The notes under the pieces are model-generated. The model made no database searches. It was not told where the DNA came from and was given only the letters and a program-made list of their open reading frames with translations. From contig JAUHYL010000007.1 of assembly GCA_030426545.1 (NCBI GenBank), positions 17,402-81,401 of the forward strand: 64,000 nucleotides of DNA. Direction: 5' to 3'. The position numbers and the translations under genes are program-made. Shown piece after piece: positions 16,628 through 25,704 of this stretch (its first letter is position 1; each line of letters opens with the position of its first letter). This stretch comes from Gammaproteobacteria bacterium. Lineage in GTDB: Bacteria; Pseudomonadota; Gammaproteobacteria; Pseudomonadales; Halieaceae.

Positions 16628-17236
16628 GTGGCAGCCCATAGCGGTTACTGCCCCTACCTGCAGCGCGCGCGTCACACACACCAGGTCGGCTTCAGCCTGG
16701 TGGAATTGCTGGTGGTGATGATTGTCATCGTGCTGGCCACGTCTGTGGTCACCCTCAGTCTAAACCTCGGTGGCGATGACACCCAACTCGAATCACAGGT
16801 GCGCGATCTCGCGGCCACGGCAGAGTACGCCCTGGACGAGGCGCAGTTCACCGGCCTGGACTACGGTTTGCGGGTGGAGCTCGATCTCGCCCCGGGAGGC
16901 GACCAGTACCGCTACCGCTGGCAGGAGCGTCGTATCGACGGCTGGCAGGAGCCGGCCACCGGTAAGGAGCTGTTCGGTGAGCGCAAGCTGCCGGTGGGAG
17001 TGCGCATGGAACTGGAACTGGAAAACGCGCCTTCCGCCGCGACGGACCTGGACGCGGAAGACGAGGTGCGCTCTCCCCAGGTTGTCATGTACTCCAGTGG
17101 TGAAGCCACGGTGGGTGCCATCAATCTGCGTAGCCAGGCCGATAGCGAACTGCTGTGGCGCATCGAGTGGGACCTGCTGGGGCGCGTCAAAGTACTACGT
17201 CGCGGCGAACTGGAGCCGGACGAGGGTTCCGGATAA
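16628..17236 (+). CDS. gspH: Minor pseudopilin GspH
   Basis: A 202-residue minor pseudopilin. The leader ends at Gly21, giving mature FSLVELLVVMIVIVLATSVV with Glu5. The rest is a GspH-type beta-rich globular domain, with AEYALDEAQFTGLDYGLRVE and later KLPVGVRMELE. The start is GTG, six bases after gspG. The stop TAATG overlaps the gspI start by one base. GspH sits with GspI, J and K at the tip of the pseudopilus in characterised systems; here this is inferred from order and domain. Confidence 0.9.
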   Translation: MAAHSGYCPYLQRARHTHQVGFSLVELLVVMIVIVLATSVVTLSLNLGGDDTQLESQVRDLAATAEYALDEAQFTGLDYGLRVELDLAPGGDQYRYRWQERRIDGWQEPATGKELFGERKLPVGVRMELELENAPSAATDLDAEDEVRSPQVVMYSSGEATVGAINLRSQADSELLWRIEWDLLGRVKVLRRGELEPDEGSG

Positions 17237-17778
17237 TGCGGCATTGCGCAAACGCCGTCACGGCGAGTCACGCGGCAGCTGGCGGCGTGCGTCAGCGCGG
17301 ATTCACGTTGGTGGAAGTGATGGTGGCGCTGGCTATCGTCGCTATCACCCTGCCCGCATTAACCATGACGCTGCGCCAGCAGGCGGACGATACTGCTTAC
17401 CTGCGCGACAAGACCCAAGCGCAACTGGTGGCCGCCAATACACTCGCCGAGCTGCGCCTGCGCGTGGCGGCCACGCGCGAACTCAAAGCTGAGAAATCCA
17501 ACGGCAATGCGCGGCTCGCCCAGAGGGACTGGCGCTGGCGCATGGAGATTACCCAGGCCCCGGGCGTGGCAAAGTTTTTTCGGGTGGATATCCGCGTCGG
17601 ACTGGCGGAACAGGAGGAGAGCGCCACCCTGTACGAACTCTCGGCGTTTATGTCCGGTGACCTGCAGGTCGATAACAGCCGTTCCGCGACAGCGAGCAGA
17701 GATGTTAGAAAAGGCAATCAGGACGATCTGACCACTGGCGACGAAACTCCCAACCCGGGTACGGAGGGAGGCCCGTGA
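17236..17778 (+). CDS. gspI: Minor pseudopilin GspI
   Basis: A 180-residue minor pseudopilin. The ATG at 17236 overlaps the gspH stop (TAATG). An in-frame extension upstream to 17155 is shadow reading through gspH. The leader ends at Gly22 before FTLVEVMVALAIVAI, with Glu5. The GspI core QLVAANTLAELRL follows. The C-terminal 30 residues (SRSATASRDVRKGNQDDL onward) are polar and probably disordered, longer than in most GspI proteins. Role: initiation of pseudopilus assembly with GspJ and GspK. Confidence 0.92.
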   Translation: MRHCANAVTASHAAAGGVRQRGFTLVEVMVALAIVAITLPALTMTLRQQADDTAYLRDKTQAQLVAANTLAELRLRVAATRELKAEKSNGNARLAQRDWRWRMEITQAPGVAKFFRVDIRVGLAEQEESATLYELSAFMSGDLQVDNSRSATASRDVRKGNQDDLTTGDETPNPGTEGGP

Positions 17779-18464
17779 CCGCGCGCCCTGTCTCACGTTG
17801 CACTGCCCGGGAGGGTAAGCGGCGCGCCGCTGGCTTCACCCTCGTTGAGGTGCTCATCGCCATGGCGATCACCGCCTTCGTCTCTATCCTCGCCTACGGC
17901 AGCCTGGCCACGGTCATGACCAGCGCTGAAGTATTGGCGGAGAATGGCGATCGCACCTGGGAGGTGAACCGCGCCTGGGCATTTATCTCGCGCGATCTGC
18001 GCGCGTTTGCGCCGCGGCCGGTGCGCGATGAGTTTGGCCAGCCCGAACCCGCACTCGCCGGCGGCGAGCTGGCGAACTTCCCGCTCAGCTTTACCCGCGC
18101 CGGCTGGCACAACCCCAATGCCCACCCGCGCAGCAACCTGCAGCGCGTCAACTACCGGCTGGAGGATCAGGCGCTGTGGCGCGATACCTATTTTGTGCTT
18201 GATCGCTCGGCGGAGACTGAGGCGCAAAGTGTCAAGCTGCTGGACGATGTCGAGGTGCTGGAAGTGGCCTTCCTGGAAAACCTCGAAGCGCTGGACTTCA
18301 AGGGTCGCGGCAAAGAGATTGACCCGGACAACTGGCGCGAGAACTGGGTGGATACCAGCTACAACCCGGGCACCGTCATGGCGCCGCCGGTGGCCTTGCG
18401 TATCACGCTGCAATTGACGGATTGGGGCGAGATGAGTCGGTACTATGTTCTGCCGCCGCTCTGA
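17775..18464 (+). CDS. gspJ: Minor pseudopilin GspJ
   Basis: A 229-residue minor pseudopilin whose GTG start overlaps the gspI stop by four bases. The leader ends at Gly20, with mature FTLVEVLIAMAITAFVSILA and Glu5. The globular part has the GspJ features WEVNRAWAFISRDLRAFAPR and VEVLEVAFLENLEAL. The 3' end overlaps gspK by 20 bp. It should form the tip complex with GspI and GspK. Confidence 0.92.
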   Translation: MTARPVSRCTAREGKRRAAGFTLVEVLIAMAITAFVSILAYGSLATVMTSAEVLAENGDRTWEVNRAWAFISRDLRAFAPRPVRDEFGQPEPALAGGELANFPLSFTRAGWHNPNAHPRSNLQRVNYRLEDQALWRDTYFVLDRSAETEAQSVKLLDDVEVLEVAFLENLEALDFKGRGKEIDPDNWRENWVDTSYNPGTVMAPPVALRITLQLTDWGEMSRYYVLPPL

Positions 18465-19512
18465 TTCGCCAGGCAATTGCCGTCGTGGCAGGCGCCAACA
18501 GCGCGGGGCGGCAATGGTCGTGGCCATGCTGGTGTTCGCCATGGCCGCGGTGCTGGTAGTGGCGATGAAGTCGAATTTCCAGCGCTTTTACCAACGCGCC
18601 AGTAATGTGCTGTTCGCTGAGCAGGCTCACGCCTACCTGCGTGGCGCCGAGGAACTGGCCGCGCTGGTGCTGATACAGGACGATGACAGCGACGCGCAGT
18701 TGCCGGATCCGCGCGATGACCAGACGGAAATCTGGGCGCAACAGCCACAGCCGTTCCCGCTGGATCAGGGCGGCATGATGACGGCCCTGCCGCTGGAAGA
18801 CCTGCAGGGGCGTTTCAACCTGAATTCGCTGTCAATACCGGGCCAGACGCCGCCCAGGGGCAGCGAGGCCCGGTTAACACCCTTCACGCCGGCACAGAAA
18901 CAATTCGTTCGGCTGCTGCAGACCTTCGAGGAGCCGCAGATCAGCGAGTATGACGCGAAAATTATCACGCGCTCGGTGATCGACTGGCTGGACACCGACT
19001 CCAGCACGTCGCCGGACGGCGCCGAGGATGATGTCTACGGTTCGCGCAGCCCGGCGTATCGCGCTGCCAATGGCCCGATGGCCAGTGTCAGCGAACTGCG
19101 CGCGGTCGCCAATATCACACCGGAAATTTTTGCCGCGCTGGCGCCGCTGGTAACGGTTTGGCCACAGGATCCGCTTAACTTCCCGATCAATATCCACACT
19201 GCCAAGCCGGAAGTGCTGCGCAGCCTCAATGGGGAGGGAGATTTGACACCACTTTCCGACACCGAGGCCGAAGCACTGGTTGAAGTGCGTGACACCGTGG
19301 GTTTCCAGGATGCCGAAGATTTCTGGAAGCAGCCGGCATTCTCCGGTAAAGAGGGCATCGGCACTACCAAAAACCTCGTCGGCGAACGCTCTTCCCATTT
19401 TCTGTTGGTGGCCACCGTGACGCTTGCCGACAAGAACACGCACTTGTACAGTGTGCTCAAACGTGAAAACAGGCAGGTGACAGCGCTGGTACGGGCTGGC
19501 GGCAGCCTGTAA
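18445..19512 (+). CDS. gspK: Minor pseudopilin GspK (tip protein)
   Basis: A 355-residue large minor pseudopilin that caps the pseudopilus. The leader is RRQQRG and the mature N-terminus AAMVVAMLVFAMAAVLVVAM. The Glu at position 5 is missing, as is normal for GspK. The large alpha domain includes LEDLQGRFNLNSL, VIDWLDTDSSTSPDGAEDD and NIHTAKPEVLRSL (helix-hairpin-helix-like region). The ATG lies 20 bp inside gspJ, the longest overlap in this operon. gspL follows. Confidence 0.94.
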   Translation: MFCRRSDSPGNCRRGRRQQRGAAMVVAMLVFAMAAVLVVAMKSNFQRFYQRASNVLFAEQAHAYLRGAEELAALVLIQDDDSDAQLPDPRDDQTEIWAQQPQPFPLDQGGMMTALPLEDLQGRFNLNSLSIPGQTPPRGSEARLTPFTPAQKQFVRLLQTFEEPQISEYDAKIITRSVIDWLDTDSSTSPDGAEDDVYGSRSPAYRAANGPMASVSELRAVANITPEIFAALAPLVTVWPQDPLNFPINIHTAKPEVLRSLNGEGDLTPLSDTEAEALVEVRDTVGFQDAEDFWKQPAFSGKEGIGTTKNLVGERSSHFLLVATVTLADKNTHLYSVLKRENRQVTALVRAGGSL

Positions 19513-19589
19513 CGGTTTGTCAGCTCCACGCCAACGACAGAGTGATTGGACGCAGTGCATACAGCGCTAAACAACAACGGGGACAGGCA

Positions 19590-20792
19590 TTGCAGAACAT
19601 CACACCGATAAGGCTGGTCGATGACCGTCTCGCCTGGTATCCCCCCAGCAGCGGTGACGAACCGCACTGGCTGGATGACGAGCAGGAGCGCGAACGTTTA
19701 CGCGCAGTGCTGGCACAGCGTCGTGGCGGCGTCTGCTTCGCCGTGCCTGGCGCTGAAGCACGCCTGTTGGCTCTGCCGGTAACGGCTGCAGAGAAAAAGC
19801 ACATTGGCAAGTCACTGCCCTTCGCGCTGGAAGAGCAGGTTGCTGAGGATATCGAACAGCTTCACTTTGCCCATTGCACACTGGACAACGAGACGGTGGG
19901 CGTAGCCGTTTGCGCGCGCGAAAAAATGTCACAGTGGCAGCAGAGCCTGGCAGAATTCCCCGGTGTGGGTCGCTGGTTACCGGAACCTCTGCTGCTGCCC
20001 TGGCAGCCCGGCGAATGGTGCATCGTGGTGGAGGGCGATGAGGTCATTGCCCGCACCGGTAAGTGTGAGGGTTTCTCCATTGAGCGCGAGTTGGCGGCAA
20101 CCCTGCTGGACGCGGCGCTGCACGAAGCGGGCGCACCGCAGACGGTGGTGGTCTATGGCGCAGAGCAGGAAGCCGATCTCGCGCTGCTGCCCGAGGAACT
20201 GCACGCGCGCGCACAGTGGCGCAAGGGCGATCTGCACGCCGCGTTGCTGCTGCACGAAGAGGGCGCTGTCCCGCTGAACCTGTTACAGGGAGACTTCGCC
20301 GTGCGGCTTCCGCTGGGCCGCTGGTGGCGCCAGTGGCGGGCCGTGGCCGTGGTATTCGGCGTTGCCTTCGCACTGCAACTGGCAGCGGTATACGTTGAGT
20401 ACCGCAACCTGAGTGCGGAAAATCTGGCGCTGCGCACCTCGGTGCAGGAAAGCTATCGCAAAGCCTTCCCCAAGGGGCAGGTGGTGGACGCGGAAAAGCA
20501 ATTGCAAAGGCAACTGGATGCGATTCGCGGCACCTCGCAATCCAGCGGTTTCGTTTCGCTGGTGGAGCGCGTGGGCGCAGCGGTGGCGGGTATGCCCGGT
20601 ACCAGCATTGCCACCATGAATTACAACGACAAGGCTGACGAAATGCGCCTGAATATCGTCGCCGCCGATTTCGAAGGTGTGGAAAAACTGCGCAGCCGTA
20701 TCAACGAGGCGGGACTGGAAGCGGTGATGGAAAACAGCAATGCCCAGGGCGACCAGGTGCGCGCGCGGCTGCGGGTAGGTAAACGCTCATGA
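19590..20792 (+). CDS. gspL: Type II secretion system protein GspL
   Basis: A bitopic inner-membrane protein that recruits the ATPase GspE. The TTG at 19590 is chosen because GGGGACAGG lies just upstream and it gives the usual N-terminus MQNITPIRLVDDRLAWY (400 residues). An alternative GTG at 19542 adds 16 residues. The cytoplasmic actin-like domain spans about 1-240, the membrane helix is near the stretch AVAVVFGVAFALQLAAVYV, and a ferredoxin-like periplasmic domain follows. The stop overlaps gspM by four bases. Confidence 0.9.
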   Translation: MQNITPIRLVDDRLAWYPPSSGDEPHWLDDEQERERLRAVLAQRRGGVCFAVPGAEARLLALPVTAAEKKHIGKSLPFALEEQVAEDIEQLHFAHCTLDNETVGVAVCAREKMSQWQQSLAEFPGVGRWLPEPLLLPWQPGEWCIVVEGDEVIARTGKCEGFSIERELAATLLDAALHEAGAPQTVVVYGAEQEADLALLPEELHARAQWRKGDLHAALLLHEEGAVPLNLLQGDFAVRLPLGRWWRQWRAVAVVFGVAFALQLAAVYVEYRNLSAENLALRTSVQESYRKAFPKGQVVDAEKQLQRQLDAIRGTSQSSGFVSLVERVGAAVAGMPGTSIATMNYNDKADEMRLNIVAADFEGVEKLRSRINEAGLEAVMENSNAQGDQVRARLRVGKRS

Positions 20793-21262
20793 AGGATTGG
20801 TTTGCCGGTCTCAATCAGCGCGAGCAACTCAGCCTGTTGGTATTGGGGATCGCGCTGGGCCTTTATGTGGTGTACATGGCGGTCTGGTCGCCGCTGTCGT
20901 CGAAGCGCGATGAGCTGGCTCAACAGAACGCTGCCATCGCGCAGTCACTCACTCGCGTTGATGCCATGGTGTCGGAACTGGTCCAGTTGCGCAGCAGCGG
21001 CGTCAGCACCGGCGGTAAGCGCAACCTGACCTCGCTGATCAACCAGTCGACGCGGCGCCTGCAGCTTCCCGTCAGCCGTCTGCAGCCAAACAGCCGCGGT
21101 GAGATACAGGTGCGGCTGGAAAGCGCTGCCTTCGATGACGTGCTGGGCTGGTTGTACGAAATGGAATACAAGGAAGGCCTGCTGGTGCGCGAAGTCTCTA
21201 TCACTGAAACCGGCACCACGGGTCGTATCAACGCCACTGTACGCATAGCACAGGCCGGATAA
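20789..21262 (+). CDS. gspM: Type II secretion system protein GspM
   Basis: A 157-residue bitopic inner-membrane protein that pairs with GspL. The N-terminal MKDWFAGLNQREQLSLLVLG runs into the membrane helix (about 15-35), followed by a periplasmic coiled coil and a small ferredoxin-like domain (PVSRLQPNSRGEIQVRLESA, then MEYKEGLLVREVSI). The ATG overlaps the gspL stop (ATGA), and the stop overlaps the gspN start (TAATG). Divergent in sequence as usual for GspM; the gene order makes the call firm. Confidence 0.92.
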   Translation: MKDWFAGLNQREQLSLLVLGIALGLYVVYMAVWSPLSSKRDELAQQNAAIAQSLTRVDAMVSELVQLRSSGVSTGGKRNLTSLINQSTRRLQLPVSRLQPNSRGEIQVRLESAAFDDVLGWLYEMEYKEGLLVREVSITETGTTGRINATVRIAQAG

Positions 21263-22011
21263 TGAAATCCTTTCGACTCCTCGGGGGCATCGCACTGCTC
21301 GCGGTTCTGTTGGTTGCGCTGCTTGCGTCGACGCCGGCGCGTCTGCTGCAGCGCGTGCTGCCGGGGCAACAGGTGGTGTTGTCCGGTGTGCAGGGCACCC
21401 TGTGGGAAGGCAGCGCCAGCCGCGCCATTGTGCAGTTGGCGCCGGGCTATCTGCACCTGGGTGCGGTGCGCTGGTCGTTGAGCCCACTCTCACTGCTGAC
21501 CCTGTCACCGCGCCTCGAACTGCAGAGCGCCTGGGGCGCACAGCGCGTTACCGGCAACGTGGTGTTGCGCGGCCAGCGTGACCTCGATCTGCGGGATGTC
21601 GAAGCGCAGCTTGATGCGGATCTGTTGCGCAAATTCGCTCCACTGGCGGTGGATGGTTTCTTCAGTGCTCAGCTGCAGCAACTGTCCCTGCGCGATGGCC
21701 TGCCGCACAGTGCCCAGGGCCGTGTGGTGTGGCAGCAGGCCGGCTTTCAGTCACCCCGCGGTCGCGTGCCCCTGGGCAGTTACGCACTGGATTTCACCCA
21801 GGCGCCCGGCGAGGCGCTGCAGGGTGAGATTCTCACCCTCAACGGCCCCATGCTGGCCGAGGGCAGGGCACGGCTGGAAGGCAGGGCCTACAGCATCAAT
21901 GTGCTGCTGCGCAGCGAGGGCGCAATGGATCCCGTGCTGAAGGAGGCGCTGCAGCTAATGGCCATGCCAGAGGGTGATGGTTATCGACTGCAGCTATCGG
22001 CGGAGTTGTAA
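21262..22011 (+). CDS. gspN: Type II secretion system protein GspN
   Basis: A 249-residue protein anchored by one N-terminal helix (LLGGIALLAVLLVALLA), with a periplasmic beta-rich domain. Diagnostic stretches are LLQRVLPGQQVVLSGVQGTLWEGSA and YLHLGAVRWSLSPLSLLTLS. GspN is an optional component in many type II systems; its role is unclear. The ATG overlaps the gspM stop by one base. It is the last gene of the operon; 229 bp follow before rubredoxin, and no clear hairpin terminator was seen there. Confidence 0.92.
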   Translation: MKSFRLLGGIALLAVLLVALLASTPARLLQRVLPGQQVVLSGVQGTLWEGSASRAIVQLAPGYLHLGAVRWSLSPLSLLTLSPRLELQSAWGAQRVTGNVVLRGQRDLDLRDVEAQLDADLLRKFAPLAVDGFFSAQLQQLSLRDGLPHSAQGRVVWQQAGFQSPRGRVPLGSYALDFTQAPGEALQGEILTLNGPMLAEGRARLEGRAYSINVLLRSEGAMDPVLKEALQLMAMPEGDGYRLQLSAEL

Positions 22012-22115
22012 CACGCGCCTTGGCGTCTGCCGCTGCTCCATCGCGTCAGGTCGTAAGGCATCGCCGTTTGTGAAAGGTTTGACCGGCGTCACGCTGCGGA
22101 GTGTCTCCCATGGCG

Positions 22116-22121
22116 TATAAT
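22116..22121 (+). promoter_or_regulatory. Candidate -10 box upstream of rubredoxin
   Basis: A perfect TATAAT lies 120 bp before the rubredoxin start, in the gap after gspN. No good -35 box is at normal spacing, so the call is weak; a TTGACC is present but 31 bp upstream. Confidence 0.35.
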
Positions 22122-22240
22122 CTTGCCGGCGTACCGGGATTGGACTGCTCCACTGCCCGGGCGCTGAATTAAAGACCAATGAAACCAGTAATCCGGACCC
22201 GGCATACGGGGCTGAACAGTGAAAGGGCTTAAGAGAAGTT

Positions 22241-22420
22241 ATGAGCGACTCCGACTTCAAAAAATACGAGTGTGTGATCTGCGGCTTTATCTACGACGAA
22301 GCGGAGGGGCTGCCCGATGACGGTATTCCTCCGGGTACGCGCTGGGAAGACATTCCCGAAGACTGGGAGTGCCCGGACTGCGGTATTTCCAAGGCAGATT
22401 TTGACCTCTACGAGGAATAG
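22241..22420 (+). CDS. rubA: Rubredoxin
   Basis: A 59-residue iron protein for one-electron transfer in the cytoplasm. Both iron-binding CxxCG knuckles are present: [13 protein letters not shown] near residue 11 and [13 protein letters not shown] near residue 43. The spacing and the aromatic Tyr/Trp/Phe core match a single-domain rubredoxin. The ATG has AAGAGAAG upstream. Rubredoxins of this type serve alkane hydroxylases or oxygen/peroxide reductases; no such partner is adjacent, so the partner is unknown here. The downstream aminopeptidase starts 44 bp later. Confidence 0.95.
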   Translation: MSDSDFKKYECVICGFIYDEAEGLPDDGIPPGTRWEDIPEDWECPDCGISKADFDLYEE

Positions 22421-22464
22421 GGCACCCGCCCCTTTCGCCTGCCGCCTGGCGGGCGCCTCCTGAC

Positions 22465-24252
22465 GTGACAGATTCAACCGATCAGCGGCTGGCCGCGCTG
22501 CGGGCCATCATGGCTGAGCGCGGTTACCAGGCCTGCATCGTACCGCGTGCGGACGAGTACCTCGGTGAATACCTTCCACCCTGCAATGAACGCCTGCGCT
22601 GGCTGACCGGCTTCACCGGTTCAGCTGGTATGGCAGTGGTCACCGCTTCCACGGCCGCACTGTTTATCGACGGCCGTTACACAGTGCAGGTGCGATCACA
22701 GGTAGAACCGGCGCATTTTTCGTTTCATCACCTGATTGAAGAGCCGGCCTGTGACTGGTTGTGCGAGCAGCTGCAGGCCGGTGACCGGGTTGCCTGCGAC
22801 CCGCGCCTGCATGCCTGGCAATGGTTCTGTGACGCGCGCGACCAACTACAGCGTGCACAGATCGCGCTGGTAGCCGATGCCGACAACATGATCGATCGCT
22901 GCTGGCAGGGGCGCCCGGTGCCCGAGCGACCGCCGGCACTGCTGCTGGACGAGGCGTTCACCGGCGAAAGCAGTGCCGCCAAACGGCAACGTATAGCCGG
23001 GCAAGTCATTGGCGCAGGCTGCGATGGGGCGCTGCTATTCGCACCGGATTCCGTGAGCTGGCTGCTGAATGTGCGAGGCAGGGATATGCCGCAATTGCCC
23101 GTGGTGTTGAGCTTTGCGCTGCTGCACGGCGATGGCTCAACCGACCTGTTCACCCGGCCCGATCAAATTCCGTCCGCGTTCGATGCGCACGTGGGCGCCG
23201 GGGTGCGCGTGCATCCTGAGTCGGCATTTGGCGGGGTGCTGTCGGGGCTCGCGGGCAGGAAGATACTGGCCGATGCGCAGACCGCCAGCGCCTGGACGCA
23301 CCTGGAGCTGCAGCGGGCCGGTGTTGAAGTGGTTGCCGGCGATGACCCGGTACTGTTGCCCAAGGCCTGCAAAAACCCGGTGGAACTGGCCGGTAGCGCA
23401 GCCGCGCACCGCCGCGATGCCGTTGCAGAGATCCGATTTCTCGCCTGGCTGGATAGCGAGGTGCAGGCAGGTCGACTGCACGATGAGGCAACCCTGGCGC
23501 AGCACCTGCACGCGGAACGCGCGCGGTTGGCACATTTTCATGCGCCCTCGTTCGATACGATTTCAGCCGCTGGTGCCAACGCGGCCATGTGCCACTACAA
23601 CCACCAGGATGCCGTACCCGCGCAACTGCCGATGAACAGCGTGTACCTCGTCGATAGCGGTGGCCAGTACCTCGACGGCACCACCGACATCACGCGTACC
23701 GTGGCTATAGGCGATCCCGGTGAAACAGTGCGTCGCCTGTTTACCCTGGTGCTGAAGGGGCATATCGCGCTGGACCGGGCTCGTTTCCCGCACGGCACCA
23801 CCGGTATGCAACTGGATACGCTGGCGCGGCAGTACCTGTGGCAGGAAGGGTTTGATTTTGATCACGGCACCGGGCACGGCGTGGGCGTTTTTCTCAGCGT
23901 GCATGAGGGCCCGCAGCGGATTTCGAAAATCTCGGCGGTGGCGCTGGCACCCGGCATGATCGTCAGTAACGAACCCGGCTACTACCGTGCCGGCGAGTTC
24001 GGGATTCGCTGCGAAAACCTGTTGGTGGTGCGCGAGAGCGACACGCTGCAGACAGAGGTCCCCATGCTGTGCTTCGAGGCGTTGACGCTGGTGCCCTTCG
24101 ACACCCGACTGCTGCAGCTGGACCTGCTGCGCGCAGATGAAGTTCGCTGGCTCAACGACTACCACGCGCGCGTCGCTCGGGAGATCGCCCCGCTGCTTGA
24201 AGGTCCGCCCGCGGACTGGCTCAGCGCCGCCACTCAGCCCATAACGCACTGA
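22465..24252 (+). CDS. M24 family aminopeptidase P (Xaa-Pro aminopeptidase)
   Basis: A 595-residue cytoplasmic metallopeptidase of the long aminopeptidase P type. Two creatinase-like N-terminal domains (about 1-300) precede the pita-bread catalytic domain. The dinuclear metal ligands are visible: Asp in YLVDSGGQ, Asp in GTTDITRT, His in HGTGHGVG, Glu in SNEPGYY and Glu in RCENLLV. A C-terminal domain (PLCFEAL-type MLCFEALTLVPFD) is typical of the family. It removes N-terminal residues preceding proline. The start is GTG. Single gene, followed by the transporter after 60 bp. Confidence 0.93.
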   Translation: MTDSTDQRLAALRAIMAERGYQACIVPRADEYLGEYLPPCNERLRWLTGFTGSAGMAVVTASTAALFIDGRYTVQVRSQVEPAHFSFHHLIEEPACDWLCEQLQAGDRVACDPRLHAWQWFCDARDQLQRAQIALVADADNMIDRCWQGRPVPERPPALLLDEAFTGESSAAKRQRIAGQVIGAGCDGALLFAPDSVSWLLNVRGRDMPQLPVVLSFALLHGDGSTDLFTRPDQIPSAFDAHVGAGVRVHPESAFGGVLSGLAGRKILADAQTASAWTHLELQRAGVEVVAGDDPVLLPKACKNPVELAGSAAAHRRDAVAEIRFLAWLDSEVQAGRLHDEATLAQHLHAERARLAHFHAPSFDTISAAGANAAMCHYNHQDAVPAQLPMNSVYLVDSGGQYLDGTTDITRTVAIGDPGETVRRLFTLVLKGHIALDRARFPHGTTGMQLDTLARQYLWQEGFDFDHGTGHGVGVFLSVHEGPQRISKISAVALAPGMIVSNEPGYYRAGEFGIRCENLLVVRESDTLQTEVPMLCFEALTLVPFDTRLLQLDLLRADEVRWLNDYHARVAREIAPLLEGPPADWLSAATQPITH

Positions 24253-24312
24253 AACCCAATAGATTTTTGTGTAGACTGGCGTAAATAAGAAAAACACGGC
24301 AGGAGGGGATGC

Positions 24313-25662
24313 ATGGCCGCATCCGGCGGGGCGCACTGGTCGTCCAGATTCGCATTTCTCATGGCCTCGGTCGGCTTCGCAGTTGGACTGGGCAACATCT
24401 GGCGCTTTCCCTATGTCACCGGCGAAAACGGCGGCGCGGCGTTCGTTCTGATCTATCTCGCCTGTGCGTTTTTTATCGGCGCGCCCATACTGATGGCCGA
24501 GGTACTGATCGGCAGGCGCGGGCAGGGCAGTCCCACGTCATCCCTGACCACACTGGCGCGGCACGAAGGCCGTTCCGACAACTGGCGCATCGTGGGTGGC
24601 ATGGGCTTACTGGCGGCCTACACGATTGAAATCGTTTACGCCGTCGTGGTTGGCTGGGTGCTGTGGTACCTGTTCAAGGCCATTGTCACCGGTTTCGCCG
24701 ACGTGGATGGTGCGATGGCGGAGGCGCAGTTCGCCGCGGTGCTGGACAGCAACCTCGGTATGCTGGCCTGGACGCTGATTGGGCTGGCGATCACCGGCGG
24801 CATTATTTATGCCGGCGTAAAGGACGGGATAGAGCGTGCGGTAACGGTGATGATGCCGTTGATGTTCCTGCTCCTGGTTGGACTTGCGATCTACAATTTT
24901 TTTGCCGGTGGCTTTGAGGAAGCCCTGAAGTGGCTGTTTACGCCCGACTTCAGCAAGATCACCTTTGCCACCGTGCTTGCCGCCATCGGGCAGGCGTTCT
25001 TCTCTCTCGGTGTCGCGATGGCGGGCATGATGGTGTACGGCTCCTACCTGCCGCGCTCTATTTCCATCACGCATTCCGTGCTGCTGATCGTGCTGGTGGA
25101 TACCGGCGTGGCACTGCTGGCCGGGTTGGTGGTGTTTCCCGCGGTGTTCAACAACGGGCTGGATCCCTCTGCGGGTGCCGGACTGATTTTCCAGACACTA
25201 CCGGTCGCTTTTGCGCAAATGCCCGGTGGCCACCTGTTCAGCATTCTGTTCTTCCTGATGCTGTCGGTGGCAGGGATTACCTCCATGGTGGGGCTGGTGG
25301 AATCGGTGACGGCCTGGCTGGAGGATCGGTTTGAGCTGCCGCGCCACCAGAGCGCCCTGCTCGTCGTTGGCTCCATCGCGGTGTTCAGCGTGTTGTCCAT
25401 CCTGTCTTATAACGTGCTCGATGAGTTGCGCATCGGTGGCAATAACTTCAACGATGCGATGGACTACTTCTCCAACCAGATCCTGTTGCCGCTGGGTGGA
25501 CTGCTGATTGCGGTGTTTGCCGGCTGGGTCATGTCGCGCAGCGCTACCCGGGACGAACTGACCACCATCGGCGACGGCGTGTTTTCACTGTGGCACTTCC
25601 TGATCCGCTACGTGGTGCCGCCTGCCGTTGCGGTTATTTTTATTATGGGCGTGGCCGGCTGA
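24313..25662 (+). CDS. Sodium-dependent transporter, NSS/SNF family
   Basis: A 449-residue inner-membrane sodium symporter of the LeuT/NSS fold with 11-12 helices. The signature of helix 1 is present (RFAFLMASVGFAVGLGNIWR), as is FPYVTGENGGAAF. The unwound helix-1 and helix-6 regions suggest binding of an amino acid or related small molecule with Na+. Bacterial members have about 450 residues, as here. A strong AGGAGGGG site lies before the ATG. The substrate is unknown; placement after an aminopeptidase is suggestive of amino-acid uptake but not proof. Confidence 0.93.
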   Translation: MAASGGAHWSSRFAFLMASVGFAVGLGNIWRFPYVTGENGGAAFVLIYLACAFFIGAPILMAEVLIGRRGQGSPTSSLTTLARHEGRSDNWRIVGGMGLLAAYTIEIVYAVVVGWVLWYLFKAIVTGFADVDGAMAEAQFAAVLDSNLGMLAWTLIGLAITGGIIYAGVKDGIERAVTVMMPLMFLLLVGLAIYNFFAGGFEEALKWLFTPDFSKITFATVLAAIGQAFFSLGVAMAGMMVYGSYLPRSISITHSVLLIVLVDTGVALLAGLVVFPAVFNNGLDPSAGAGLIFQTLPVAFAQMPGGHLFSILFFLMLSVAGITSMVGLVESVTAWLEDRFELPRHQSALLVVGSIAVFSVLSILSYNVLDELRIGGNNFNDAMDYFSNQILLPLGGLLIAVFAGWVMSRSATRDELTTIGDGVFSLWHFLIRYVVPPAVAVIFIMGVAG

Positions 25663-25704
25663 TTGCAAAGCCTGACCGTAAAGCCTGACCGCGTGGCGAC
25701 ACTG

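Noticed and set aside
17155-17235. N-terminal extension of gspI
   Set aside because: Overlaps the end of gspH out of phase; the TAATG junction at 17234-17238 and the leader peptide support a start at 17236.
25663-25704. A terminator between the transporter and cls
   Set aside because: Only a short direct repeat of AAGCCTGACCG; no stem-loop or T-tract.
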